The translations under genes and the position numbers were made by a program. Positions 44,101 through 52,620 of a DNA stretch of 64,000 nt are shown piece after piece. This DNA comes from Nemophila menziesii (lineage: Eukaryota; Streptophyta; Magnoliopsida; Boraginales; Hydrophyllaceae): contig JARWIR010000027.1 in NCBI GenBank assembly GCA_029959085.1, positions 1,984,001-2,048,000 of the forward strand. Reading direction: 5' to 3'. The notes below the pieces were generated by a model that did not search any database, was not told where the DNA came from, and saw only the letters and a program-made list of their open reading frames with translations. Each line of letters opens with the position of its first letter. Positions within the stretch are counted from its first letter, which is position 1.

Positions 44101-44244
44101 TTTATCCGTGATCACACTCAAAAAGGGGACATTGTACTTGAATTTGTTACCTCCGAAAATCAATTAGCCGATATCTTTACCAAACCTCTACCCCAAGATC
44201 TTTTTGAGAAAATTCGGTGTGAAATTGGCATGCAAATTCTCTAG
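41170..44244 (+). CDS. Copia pol: protease, integrase, RT, RNase H
   Basis: Open frame from GGG at 41170 to TAG at 44242; there is no ATG at its head, so expression must bypass the gag stop(s). Protease WLLDSGCSRHMTG; gag-pre-integrase HRRLGHASMDL ... CDACQLGK; integrase with D in HMDLFGPV, D in IRSDNGSEY and E in NGVVERKNRTLQEMART; RT with TKWIFRNKLD, LVAQGYNQEEGIDFDETFAPV, QMDVKSAFLNG, and catalytic YVDDIIFG; RNase H with YSDADYAGC, LSTAEAEYVA, RTKHIEIRHHFIRD and LADIFTKPL. All catalytic residues are present and no stop occurs. Confidence 0.96.
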   Translation, partial: GLSIKKQNIWLLDSGCSRHMTGNPSLFTNLYKTKDDKVTFADNTKKRVLGKGNIGNMDSLLISNVLLVEGLSFNLLSISQLCDVGFSVKFEASRCVVFKNDELDTMFIAKRSDNVFVVDLESLMCKNIKCLSVVNDSWLWHRRLGHASMDLISKLSRKNLVVGLPIYKFDKDKLCDACQLGKQHRSSFKSINKVITVRPLQLLHMDLFGPVDVTSLGGSRYVFVVVDDYTRFTWVMFLALKSDAFNEFAKLCRKVQNEKGYSITCIRSDNGSEYVNSPFVHFCDEFGIEHNFSAPRTPQQNGVVERKNRTLQEMARTMLKEHSLPTYFWGEAVHTACYVLNRVLIRPLIKKTPYELWNGRPPTIAYFRVFGCKCFILNTRDYLGKFDAKSDEGIFLGYSTKGKAYRIFNKRTRTIEESMHVDFDETNPFCIKKVVDVVEDTPLDQPLESPIQEVKSHEESLKENDQVLNEASTDLPRCWKHIKDHPSELILGDPKEGVTTRSRIIALCAHQAFLSQIEPKNIKEALLDDHWINAMHEELNQFERSKVWTLMEKPIGPTIIGTKWIFRNKLDDTGIITRNKARLVAQGYNQEEGIDFDETFAPVARLESIRMLLAFACYMNFKLYQMDVKSAFLNGFIDEEVFVKQPPGFEDPKFPNHVFKLSKALYGLKQAPRAWYERLSKFLLDDGFKRGKIDSTLFIKRSSKDILLVQIYVDDIIFGATNENLCENFSKSMHKEFEMSMMGELNYFLGLQIKQMKDGIFVNQAKYTRELIKKFGLEDAKEIGTPMSTSTKLDKDEDGKDVDEKLYRGMIGSLLYLTASRPDIMFPVCLCARFQSSPKETHLSAVKRIFRYLKGTLSLGLWYPRFTSFELIGYSDADYAGCRLDRKSTSGSCQFLGQSLVSWSSRKQNSVALSTAEAEYVAAGNCVTQILWMKQPLLDFGLEYDRVPIRCDNTSAINLTKNPIQHSRTKHIEIRHHFIRDHTQKGDIVLEFVTSENQLADIFTKPLPQDLFEKIRCEIGMQIL

Positions 44245-44438
44245 CTTTTATTTCATGCCATTAGTGTTTAGTACTTTTTGTATATATTTTTGTGTGGCTA
44301 ATATTTTCTTGATGTTTTAGGGTCCTTGAAGCTTCTAATTGTTATCCATTTATTCCTTTGGTCCTTGTTTTTACTCAAAATGTGTTTTGACCCCTTAAAA
44401 TTTTCAAAATCATATCATTTGTTCTTTTTGTTGTTGAC

Positions 44439-44597
44439 AAAGGGGGAGAAATTGTAGTTAAACTTTTTCAAATGCATTTTGTGAGGGGGAGTTTTATAAA
44501 AACTCTAGTGATTAGGTTGAGGGGGAGTTTTTGATCAAAACTTAATCTTAGGCATCTTCAAAAGTTTATGATTTGTCAAACATCAAAAAGGGGGAGA
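44439..44597 (+). promoter_or_regulatory. Copia polypurine tract and upstream PPT-like copies
   Basis: AAAAAGGGGGAGA at 44585-44597 abuts the 3' LTR and is the PPT. Three further GGGGGAG tracts lie at about 44442, 44486 and 44521. Multiple PPT-like tracts are a SIRE-lineage feature. Confidence 0.85.
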
Positions 44598-44598
44598 T

Positions 44599-45760
44599 TG
44601 TTAGCCTCACCTTGTTTTTATTCCCGTTTTAATATTCGACAAATCATTATTTAAACTAAAATTCATTTTGGTATCACTTAAAATGTTTTCCAAAACCCCT
44701 CATTAGATTAGTTGTGTTTACTTCATTGTTACTTAGCTTGAAATTCAAAATAGCAGCCCTGCGGTACACCGGACGCGTGACGCGGTACACCGTAGGTCAC
44801 GGACCAGAAGCACGGTGCACTAGATGGCCCGACCAGTAAGCTCAGAAATCTGCACGGTACACCGGACCTTTGTCACGGTACACCGGACCACTACACGGAG
44901 CAGGGATGCGGTACACTACATAGTCCGACCAGTAAGCTCAAAAGTTAGTCGAACAGTCATGCGGTGCACCGGACCATATCCGCGGTACACCGCACGAGAG
45001 GGTTTCAGCACTATTACTAGAGGACAAAGCTTATATCCGTTAGAGATAAAATAGATCCGTTGGAGAGAAGCCTTATGACCGTTGGATCATCTTTTCAGCT
45101 ATAAAATGGAGTTCATTCAAGACACAACTTAAGCCTTCCATCTACCAATCTTAAGAGCAATTAATTCTATCATTAAGGAGGTTTCAAAGGAGCATTCAAG
45201 TCATATTTATTGTGAAGCTAATTAGTTCTATCTACTCATTTAGGAGTTTAGTTACAAAGCTTTTATAAGCACCCCTAAACACTTTTTCCCTTTCCTCTTA
45301 GTTCTTGTAATAGATTAAGAGAGTAGTGTGAGCATAGGTTTATGCTTGGTTCCTTGTGTTGGTGATAACACAAGTGTATTTCCTTCAAAGGGTTTTTGAA
45401 GTGGTTGTAAGGGTTTGTATCTCACCCGGTTAAGAGTTACGAAGATTAGTTGAGAATCTTGCAAATCCTAAGGAGGCTTCCTTAGGTAGTGGATGTAGGG
45501 AAACCGAACCACTATACATCGTTGTGTATCGTATTCTATCTCTACACTCTTTATATTTCCGCACTCTATATGCTTGATAAAATGCCTACTTGAATAGTTT
45601 GATATTATTGTCTATTAGGATTATCTAGTTTTATACTATTTAGTTTGCTAATACAATAGGATTCAAATTAGCTTTTAATTTTATTTACTTGAAATAAAAT
45701 TAGCCGATTAATTTCTATTGTCCTATTCAACCCCCCTTCTAGGACGCATATAGTATATCA
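44599..45760 (+). repeat. Copia 3' LTR
   Basis: Same length as the 5' LTR with one base different. TATA box at 45100-45107. Followed directly by CATATCC, where the Athila integrase resumes. Confidence 0.97.
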
Positions 45761-46730
45761 CATATCCAAGAAGGATGAGATGCCACGTAATAATGTATTA
45801 GAAGTTGAAATATTTGATGTTTGGGGTATAGATTTTATGGGTCCGTTCGTTCCTTCAAATGGTAACCTCTACATCTTATTAGCTGTTGATTACGTGTCTA
45901 AGTGGGTAGAAGCGGTGGCTTTACCTACCAATGATTCTAGAGTGGTGATTAAGTTCTTAAAATCACATATTTTCACTAGACATGGAACTCCAAGGGTGAT
46001 TATTAGCGATGGAGGTACTCATTTCGTTAATAAGTATTTGAAGACTGTTCTAGAGAAATATGGAGTCAGACATCGTGTGTCTACCGCTTATCATCCACAA
46101 GCCAATGGTCAAGCCGAAGTATCAAATCGTGAGGTAAAATCTATTTTAGAGAAAACCGTTGGTCCTACAAGAAAAGATTGGTCTATGAAATTAGATGATG
46201 CACTTTGGGCATATCGAACTGCTTTCAAAACCCCAGTAGGTGCTTCTCCGTATCGAATGGTTTATGGTAAGGCTTGTCACTTACCTCTTGAACTTGAAAT
46301 GGGTGCCTATTGGGCTATTGCAAAGTTAAATTTAGATCCTACGCTAGCGGGTGAGAATCGAATGATGAAACTTAATGAGCTGGATGAATTTAGATTACAT
46401 GCTTATGAAAATGCTAAGCTTTATAAAGAAAATACTAAAAGATGGCATGATAATCGAATTCGAGAGAAGAACTTTGTAGTGGGACAAAGAGTGTTGAAAT
46501 ATAATTCGAAGTTCAGTAATTACCCGGGGAAATTAAGATCGAAGTGGTCGGGTCCTTACATTGTAACCAAGGTTACACCTCATGGAGCTATAGAGATAGA
46601 ACATCCACTTGAGAACCGTACATTCATGGTGAACGGTCATCGTTTAAAGATATATCATGGAGGTGAAGACACCGATCGTGCAAAAGACCCACATCCCGGA
46701 GAGGTCATGTACCTCCTCGAAGCTCCTTAG
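45761..46730 (+). pseudogene. Athila pol, 3' part: integrase core and C-terminus
   Basis: Reading resumes at the codons for SKKDEMP right after the copia LTR and continues in frame to TAG at 46728. Integrase core with D in [10 protein letters not shown] in IISDGGTHF and E in [12 protein letters not shown], then a C-terminal DNA-binding region ([20 protein letters not shown]). It strand-transfers the element cDNA. Intact apart from separation from its zinc finger by 7.6 kb of copia. Confidence 0.95.
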
Positions 46731-46910
46731 AAGCACGAGGTAACCCGTCGAGCTTAACGACGTTAAACAAAAGCCAATTTCTTGTATATTAGTTTACGTA
46801 TTTCAATTTCCGTAGTATAAATTAGTTAAAGTTTTCGTTTATTTTAGTTTTATTTTTAAGAAATGAGGAAGGGTGTTTGTTTTTGATGATTTCAGGGGTA
46901 TAATGGTCAT

Positions 46911-46922
46911 GAGTTTGGGGTC
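46911..46922 (+). repeat. PPT-like GAGTTTGGGG, first internal copy
   Basis: GAGTTTGGGGTC. The same core recurs at 47726-47737 (8 nt before the third ORF's ATG), 49166-49177 and 49715-49726, and as GAGTTGGGGGGT at the true PPT (50449-50460). Confidence 0.75.
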
Positions 46923-46964
46923 AAACGATGGGAAAAACGGAGAAAAATTGAAGTCCACAGCAGG

Positions 46965-47365
46965 TTTGACCGGCTAACCGGCGAATCCGCCGGCATACCG
47001 GCCAAACGAGCAGGTAGACCCCAACTCCCTGACCACTGCGTCAGCGACAACGCAGCAATGCTGCGTCTTCATTCGCGCCAGCGAGAAAGCACCGGCATGC
47101 CGGCCAACTGACCGGCTAGCCGGCCAACGAGGAAGAATGTTCTGGTCCTTGCGTCAGCGACGACGCAAGGTTGCTGCGTCATCAAATGCGCCATCGAGAT
47201 TTCACAGGCATACCGGCGAATCCACTGGCTAGCCGGTCAAGGATTTCAAATTCCCTGACCATTGCGTCAGCGACGACGCAATGCACTTGCGTTTTGAGGT
47301 AAAAAAAAAAAAAAAAAAAAAATTTCGCCGACCTCTCGCCCGGCATACCGGCCAGCTGTTGCGAG
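46965..47365 (+). repeat. GC-rich degenerate tandem repeats with hairpins
   Basis: Three or so units of about 115 bp. Each combines CCGGC-type palindromes (CCGGCATACCGG, CCGGCATGCCGG, CCGGCTAGCCGG) with TTGCGTCAGCGACGACGCAA, a 7-bp stem around AGCGAC, at about 47036, 47149 and 47263. A fourth CCGGCATACCGGCC is at 47341. Very GC-rich for this DNA. Between pol and the third ORF. Confidence 0.8.
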
Positions 47366-47744
47366 AGGCGGTTTTGACTTCATTAAACCTAGTTTTTTGC
47401 CTCTTTTCCAAGCCAAACCTTATAATCCGAATTCTTGCCTCCACCTACTCCGAAAATCATCAACAAACAGCTATAAAATCATCAAATCAAGCCTTCTATC
47501 ATCACAAAAACACAAAATCAACTCACATCCTCTCCAAAACATCATCAAATTTCACCTTTTCTCCAAAAATTTCCTCTTCCCAACCTTGAAATTAAACCCA
47601 ATTCTTTCTAAATCTCTCTCTAATAACCTTAACCCATCTCATATAACACCTAGTTCTTCAAGTTTTAAGCCTCAAAACATCAAATTTCAAAGCTTTTCTC
47701 TAGCTTTTTCTCTATTTGAAGTTTTGAGTTTGGGGTGAAAAGAG

Positions 47745-49073
47745 ATGACTAACAGAACCGATTCCATGTGTAACTATCGAAGAAACATACCAAGAAACAG
47801 GAACACTGTTGGAGCTAGCCCAGACCACGCAATTGAGATTCCGGATTCGCGATCCAAAAAGACTGTCCAAAACCCAATTGCTCCGAAACGAAAAGAAAAT
47901 CCGAGTAAGGCTAATCCGAAAAAGAGCAGGTTAATTGACGAGAGTGATGAAGAAAGTGAGGAAGAAGTTGAAGAAATTAAAGAAACTGAACTAGTAATTC
48001 CCGAAGAACCAGTGCAACAACCGAAAGCTCTGCGTAGGAAAGCTTGGGCTCACAAGCCTAAGAGAGTCTTCGTTCCTTGGGAAACTCAAGTTCGTGATCG
48101 AATTGAATTTTTGAAGTTTGGAGAGGAGATGAATCTTCCTAAAGGTATTATGACTAGTGCTTATAAAGATTATGGTGTTACTTGTGATAAATTGGGTTGG
48201 AAGGAATTGAGAGAAAGGAAGCTTGAGTATATTCCTACCTTGGTGCGAGATTTTTATGAAGGAATCGCCTTCTCAAAGGAAGCTGTTATTATTCGCAAAA
48301 AGGTAGTTCCTTTCTCCGTTGAGCTTATTCGTAAATCATTAAAATTACCCAAGTTTTCCGGAATATGTCCGTTTCAAGAATCTCTTAAAGAGCCTTCGTT
48401 TGACTATGAATCCCTTTGGGGGAAAGTGACTATTGATGGGGCCCGCCCAATTCCCGAAGGAGAGAGATATCCTGGACAGATGTATAGTAGTAACTTGCTA
48501 CCATGTGCTAAGATTTGGTCACGTTTCATAATACCTACCTTCTTCGGAGTTAAACACATATCGGAAGTGAAGAAGGAGCATCTTTTGTTCATTAAATGTA
48601 TTATTGAGGAGAAACCCATGGATGTTGCTCGTGTGATATATGATACCATCATGGAATTTGCTAAAATTCCTACTTCACAACAAAATCTCAAATTTCCTTG
48701 TACCATCACTACTTTGTGTTTAGACGCAAAGGTTCCGCGTAAAGACGCAGAGATTGATCGTGTTGTAGTGTGTGAGAGCATGGGTTTAACTTTAATCAAG
48801 AATATTCATGATGAGGTGGTTAAAGCAACAAGGAATCCTAGAGCTCCTCCAAAGAAGAAGATGCATACAACTGATGAGTTGGAAGCTAAAGTGAAGGTGT
48901 TAGAAGAGAACCAAGTGAAGATGATTGCGTCTTTAGGAAACGTTACAAAAGAATTAGAACTTCTCCGAAACATGTTAATGGGGGTGAGCACAATTCAACA
49001 CGCCACCTATGGTATTCTTACACAGGAGAAAGTTCGTGGACGCAACACCGATAACCAGCCTCGTGCTGGTTAA
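47745..49073 (+). CDS. Athila third ORF (env position), putative plant transposon protein
   Basis: 442 aa. A basic, disordered N-terminus (about 1-100, KPKRVFVPWETQ) is followed by the conserved domain seen in Athila ORFs and often catalogued as putative plant transposon protein (RKLEYIPTLVRDFYEGI, SVELIRKSLKLP, YSSNLLPCAKIWSRFIIPTF, VARVIYDTIMEFAK). A C-terminal coiled coil follows (TTDELEAKVKVLEENQVKM). I see no signal peptide or transmembrane segment, so it is not envelope-like despite its place. It lies downstream of pol after the GC-rich repeats, and GAGTTTGGGGTG precedes its ATG by 8 nt. Function unknown. Confidence 0.88.
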   Translation: MTNRTDSMCNYRRNIPRNRNTVGASPDHAIEIPDSRSKKTVQNPIAPKRKENPSKANPKKSRLIDESDEESEEEVEEIKETELVIPEEPVQQPKALRRKAWAHKPKRVFVPWETQVRDRIEFLKFGEEMNLPKGIMTSAYKDYGVTCDKLGWKELRERKLEYIPTLVRDFYEGIAFSKEAVIIRKKVVPFSVELIRKSLKLPKFSGICPFQESLKEPSFDYESLWGKVTIDGARPIPEGERYPGQMYSSNLLPCAKIWSRFIIPTFFGVKHISEVKKEHLLFIKCIIEEKPMDVARVIYDTIMEFAKIPTSQQNLKFPCTITTLCLDAKVPRKDAEIDRVVVCESMGLTLIKNIHDEVVKATRNPRAPPKKKMHTTDELEAKVKVLEENQVKMIASLGNVTKELELLRNMLMGVSTIQHATYGILTQEKVRGRNTDNQPRAG

Positions 49074-49818
49074 GATACGTTTTCTATCCCTTTCGCGTTT
49101 TAGTTAGTTTAGTTTATTTTTATTGCGTTGAGTCTTTTCGAGTCGTGGGGACACGACTCATTTTTGAGTTTGGGGTGGGGTTCGTTGCCTCATCCCAATT
49201 TTTATGTGTTATATGTTTTATTTGCTTTCAATAAAAATAATTTTCGGAGTTGCGTTTGACTATAGAAGATTTTAAATGTCCCTTTAAGCATACTTTTGAT
49301 GAATCTATGATAGTAAATAGTGGACTTTAGGGACTGATATAGAACGCACTTACAATTGCATGCGAACATAGGTAATTGATAGGAAAAATTAATGAACAAT
49401 GCAAATGAAGTAAGCTTGTACTTAAGGAATATGTTTGGTGTGTAGAACGTGAAATCTTAATTAGTATAGAACCCACCTAGATATGAACTAAAGACAAGCT
49501 ATGTACTTAGGAAAATGATAGGGGCAGTTCTTTGTTAGCCATTTGAAGCCTTTTAGCTTGCTATCCCTTATTATAATTTTATCCGTCTTAGCCCAATTTT
49601 GAGCCTTAAGCCTTTTCTTTTGTAGCCACGATATAAGCCCATTATCCTTTAGATTATTAGGCATAACCAAATGACCCGCACTTGAATCACAACCCTGAGA
49701 CTTGTCTCGAGCTTGAGTTTGGGGTGGTGGGACCACATTTGGGAAGATACATTGGGAAGGGACTATATGTGTTTGTATTGAGGCACAAAAATATAGATGA
49801 TATGATTATTTTGTAACC

Positions 49819-49896
49819 CTTTGCCGATATTTGAAAAGAAAAAAAAAAAAAAAAAAGAGAAAAAAAAAGAAAGAAAAAAAAAAAAAATCGGCAAAG
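49819..49896 (+). repeat. Inverted repeat enclosing an A-rich loop
   Basis: CTTTGCCGAT (49819-49828) and its exact complement ATCGGCAAAG (49887-49896) enclose 58 nt that is nearly all A with some G. In the Athila RNA this would be a 10-bp hairpin with a poly(A)-like loop, 0.6 kb before the 3' LTR. Confidence 0.85.
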
Positions 49897-50440
49897 TGGG
49901 ATGTTTCTGGAAATCATCTTAAATTTATTTGGGTTGACATAGGGGACGCAACTTTAGCGCATCAAATGGGTGAGTGAGAACATTTTTGAGCGTAACTCAA
50001 GCTCGAGGACATGTGGATGGTAAGTGAGGAGAGAGCCAAAAGCTCACTTCAAATTTACCAAATATATATCCATACCGTCCTTAAGCCAATATTAAAACCA
50101 TAAAGACCTCTTGATTCTCAAGTACATAGTGAATTTATAATTCTGTTGATAGGGAATATTTAGGTGGAACATTCAAAGCGATTTATGATTAATGACCACC
50201 CTACAACCATCATACAGATATGAGTACAAGTGTAACCTTCAAGCATTGCAACTTTAATTTTACGATTGAGATTATTTATGTTTGATTTTGCATGATTAGT
50301 GTATGTATATGTTAGTTCTTAAAGTTTTGCTATATGAGATTTATCTTAAGAATTGCTTTAGGTTTATTTGCTAAGCTTCTATTTGTTCTTGCGTTTACTT
50401 CCACCCCTTGTTTTGTTTTGTTTTGCTTTGTCGGGACGAC

Positions 50441-50462
50441 AAAGGTTTGAGTTGGGGGGTCT
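50441..50462 (+). promoter_or_regulatory. Athila polypurine tract
   Basis: AAAGGTTTGAGTTGGGGGGTCT abuts the 3' LTR start at 50463. The complementary motif is found at 52195 and 63757, next to the LTR starts of the two minus-strand relatives (GAGTTGGGGGTCT and GAGTTTGGGGTCT). Confidence 0.85.
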
Positions 50463-52024
50463 TGATGTCTCCTTAAATGTTCTTATTTTCGACCCTTAGG
50501 AGACATCATTTTTGGTGTTTATTTAATCATTTCGATAGACTTTTGGACTAAATATGCAATAATATGATTTTCCTCTTTTATTTCTAGCATTTTTGATTTA
50601 TTAAGCTTTTGCGCGTAATATTGGTATTTTTAGTGAGTATTTTACAGGTTTTAGATGTTAGCTAGAAGAGGAATCCAAGGAGAAAGTCAAAGATCAAAAG
50701 ATAGAGTCAAGACTTGAAAAGAAATCCCGAAGATATTATTTTTAGAGCTGAAAATCCATTTTCCAGGCCATAGATTGCTGATTTCGAGGTTCTTAAGCGA
50801 TGATCTAGCTGTTGACCTTTGAAGAGAAATCATTCCTTATCGAATTACGGAACTTTAGCAACTGGAATGAGGTCAATCGGAGTTGTAACGCATCGGGAAA
50901 AGCTGTTTTAGTGAAGGTATATCAGCAGTTACGGGATTTTGGGCTAAGTTAGTGGACTTGGGCCTTTTATATTTCATTTAATTAAAAGCCTAGGTCCAAG
51001 TCCGAATTTCCACCTATAAAATCAGCCCTTGACTTCTATTTTACACACAATTCACATTCTGCAAGATTAAAAACAGCAGAGAGAAGCAACTGAAGGAAGG
51101 AGAAGAAGCTACAAGAGCTGGAGAGGGTCTATATCTCCGTTCGTAGTCATTCCGATTCCGGAAATTAGGTTCTTTTATCTTTTTAATTCTGTAAACAATA
51201 TGAATTCCTTTAATTTTAATTTCATATTTCATTTTAATATGAGCTAAGTTTTATTTAGTGCTTGAGAACAAATAATGGGTGAATCCCAATTCCTATTAAT
51301 TAACGAATGTTGAATTTGGGTTTTTATTGAATTAAACTAAATTAGGGCTTTTACTCTTTTCGATAAATTATGAATATTTACTGTTTTTAGCGTCATGAAC
51401 TAGGAACAAGTAATAGTATTTAGGCTATTCCAATTAGTGGCAATTGGATCATCCTGACGGAGGGTTTAAATACGGAACCATTTATTCAATCTAGGATAGA
51501 AGTTAATGATTCTGACGAGCTTAGCTAATCCTAGGGCCAATGAGGTAATAATACTTAATCATCCAACGGTGGATCATATTTACCCTGACGGGACTAGTGA
51601 TACTTTAGGATTGCCTTATAGTCCACCCTGACGGGGGTATAAGGACATTAGAATCCCGACCATTGTAATAGACTAATTTAGCCCTTAAACAACATAAGTT
51701 AAGAAATAGGATAGGGAGGATCCTTGCGTTCTCAAGTGCTACTTCTCATATTGCGTTTTACATCATTTTACTTGCGTCTTAGCTTTTACTTGCAATTTAA
51801 TATTTGTCTTTCATTCATTAGTCTTATAACAAAAACCAAACAAATATATTATTGTCTTTTATTTTCGTAAGTGCATCAATCACTACTTGCTAAACATTGT
51901 GATCAACCATTCCGTCCTTGGAACGAATCTGATTTATCAGAAATACTACTTGGGACAACCGTACACTTGCGGTTGTGGTTCGATTATTTATTGCATTATT
52001 TTTAGAACACACAAAGGACCACCA
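50463..52024 (+). repeat. Athila 3' LTR
   Basis: 1562 bp, same ends and length as the 5' LTR, about seven substitutions and no indel seen. Followed by the target duplication ACAGT. Confidence 0.97.
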
Positions 52025-52029
52025 ACAGT

Positions 52030-52620
52030 TAACACAGAATTGAGGCATAAAAACTCTATAAATAGTAATATGTCTGTAACTACAAGTAAAAGTGCAATAG
52101 CAAATAATAGGGAAAAATCCCTTACTTAGGCCCAATAAACTCCCAAAATAATATCTCGTGAATGAATTAATCCATCACAAAAAGAAAGACATCAAGACCC
52201 CCAACTCAAGGTTTTGGCATCCTGACAAAATAGAAAAGAAAATAGAGTTTAGAAGGGTCTAATTTTAATAAGTCAAAGAAAAGAGGAAGAGTAGAAAAGT
52301 AATAAATGATACTAAAGCACAAATATTAACAAGTATCATATAGTATAATTTACAAACTAAAGAAAATATATACCTATATAATATACCATTGACACAAATT
52401 AATTTCAAGATCAACGTAGTTTTACAATGCGCAAAGTTAAGTCCTGTCTTAGTTCATAATGGTGGCTATAGGGTGTTCCTCGATCCTCACTAGTTTCTAA
52501 GGCCCGTCTAACTACTCTCTATAATTAGAAAGCTACTAAAGTGTATAATCAAGAATCCTAAGGTCTTTAAGAATATAATGTAGGCTTAGGGTAGGTGTGA
52601 TACGTATATTTCTTGCGACA
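52030..52620 (-). mobile_element. Old Athila-type element: LTR start and 3' interior
   Basis: 52030-52194 is the second piece of the LTR at 30428-31766; its minus-strand start is TGATGTCTTTC at 52194. From 52195 rightward the minus strand shows the PPT (GAGTTGGGGGTCT) and the 3' UTR interior (CAAACTTTGTC-type stretch, AACTTTGCGCATTG, GATCGAGGAACACCC) similar in layout to 50220-50460 of the inner element. It is cut by the hAT relic near 52620; gag-pol is not seen. Confidence 0.7.

Larger units (their letters stand above)
38144..45760 (+). mobile_element. SIRE-type Ty1/copia element, near intact, very young
   Basis: 7617 bp with LTRs 38144-39305 and 44599-45760 (1162 bp each). I see one difference between them (AATAAGCTC versus AGTAAGCTC in the GC-rich part), so insertion was recent and later than the host Athila. 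PBS tRNA-iMet; gag and pol in one frame but separated by two stops. Long LTRs, a double-knuckle gag, NWVPKA at the gag end and several GGGGGAG tracts before the 3' LTR point to the SIRE/Maximus lineage. No env-like ORF. Flanks AACAT / CATAT share only (A)CAT. Inserted in the Athila integrase finger. Confidence 0.96.
31767..52024 (+). mobile_element. Athila-type Ty3/gypsy element, near complete, with nested copia
   Basis: 20,258 bp including a 7.6-kb copia insertion. LTRs 31767-33328 and 50463-52024 are both 1562 bp, TG...CA, with about seven differences counted by eye (roughly 0.45%). Target duplication ACAGT at 31762-31766 and 52025-52029. PBS matches tRNA-Asp, as in Athila. Order: gag, protease-RT-RNase H-integrase, then an extra ORF in the env position, PPT, LTR. 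Defects: a gag/pol frame change at 35561-35580 and the copia in integrase. It lies inside the LTR of an older minus-strand relative. Confidence 0.97.

Noticed and set aside
47281..47738. Two overlapping open frames (102 and 113 codons) before the Athila third ORF
   Set aside because: Low-complexity Ser/Lys/Phe translations of an A/C-rich leader, with no domain. Possible upstream ORFs but not supported as genes.
49687..49917. Antisense open frame rich in Phe
   Set aside because: It is the translation of the A-rich tract; no biological signal.
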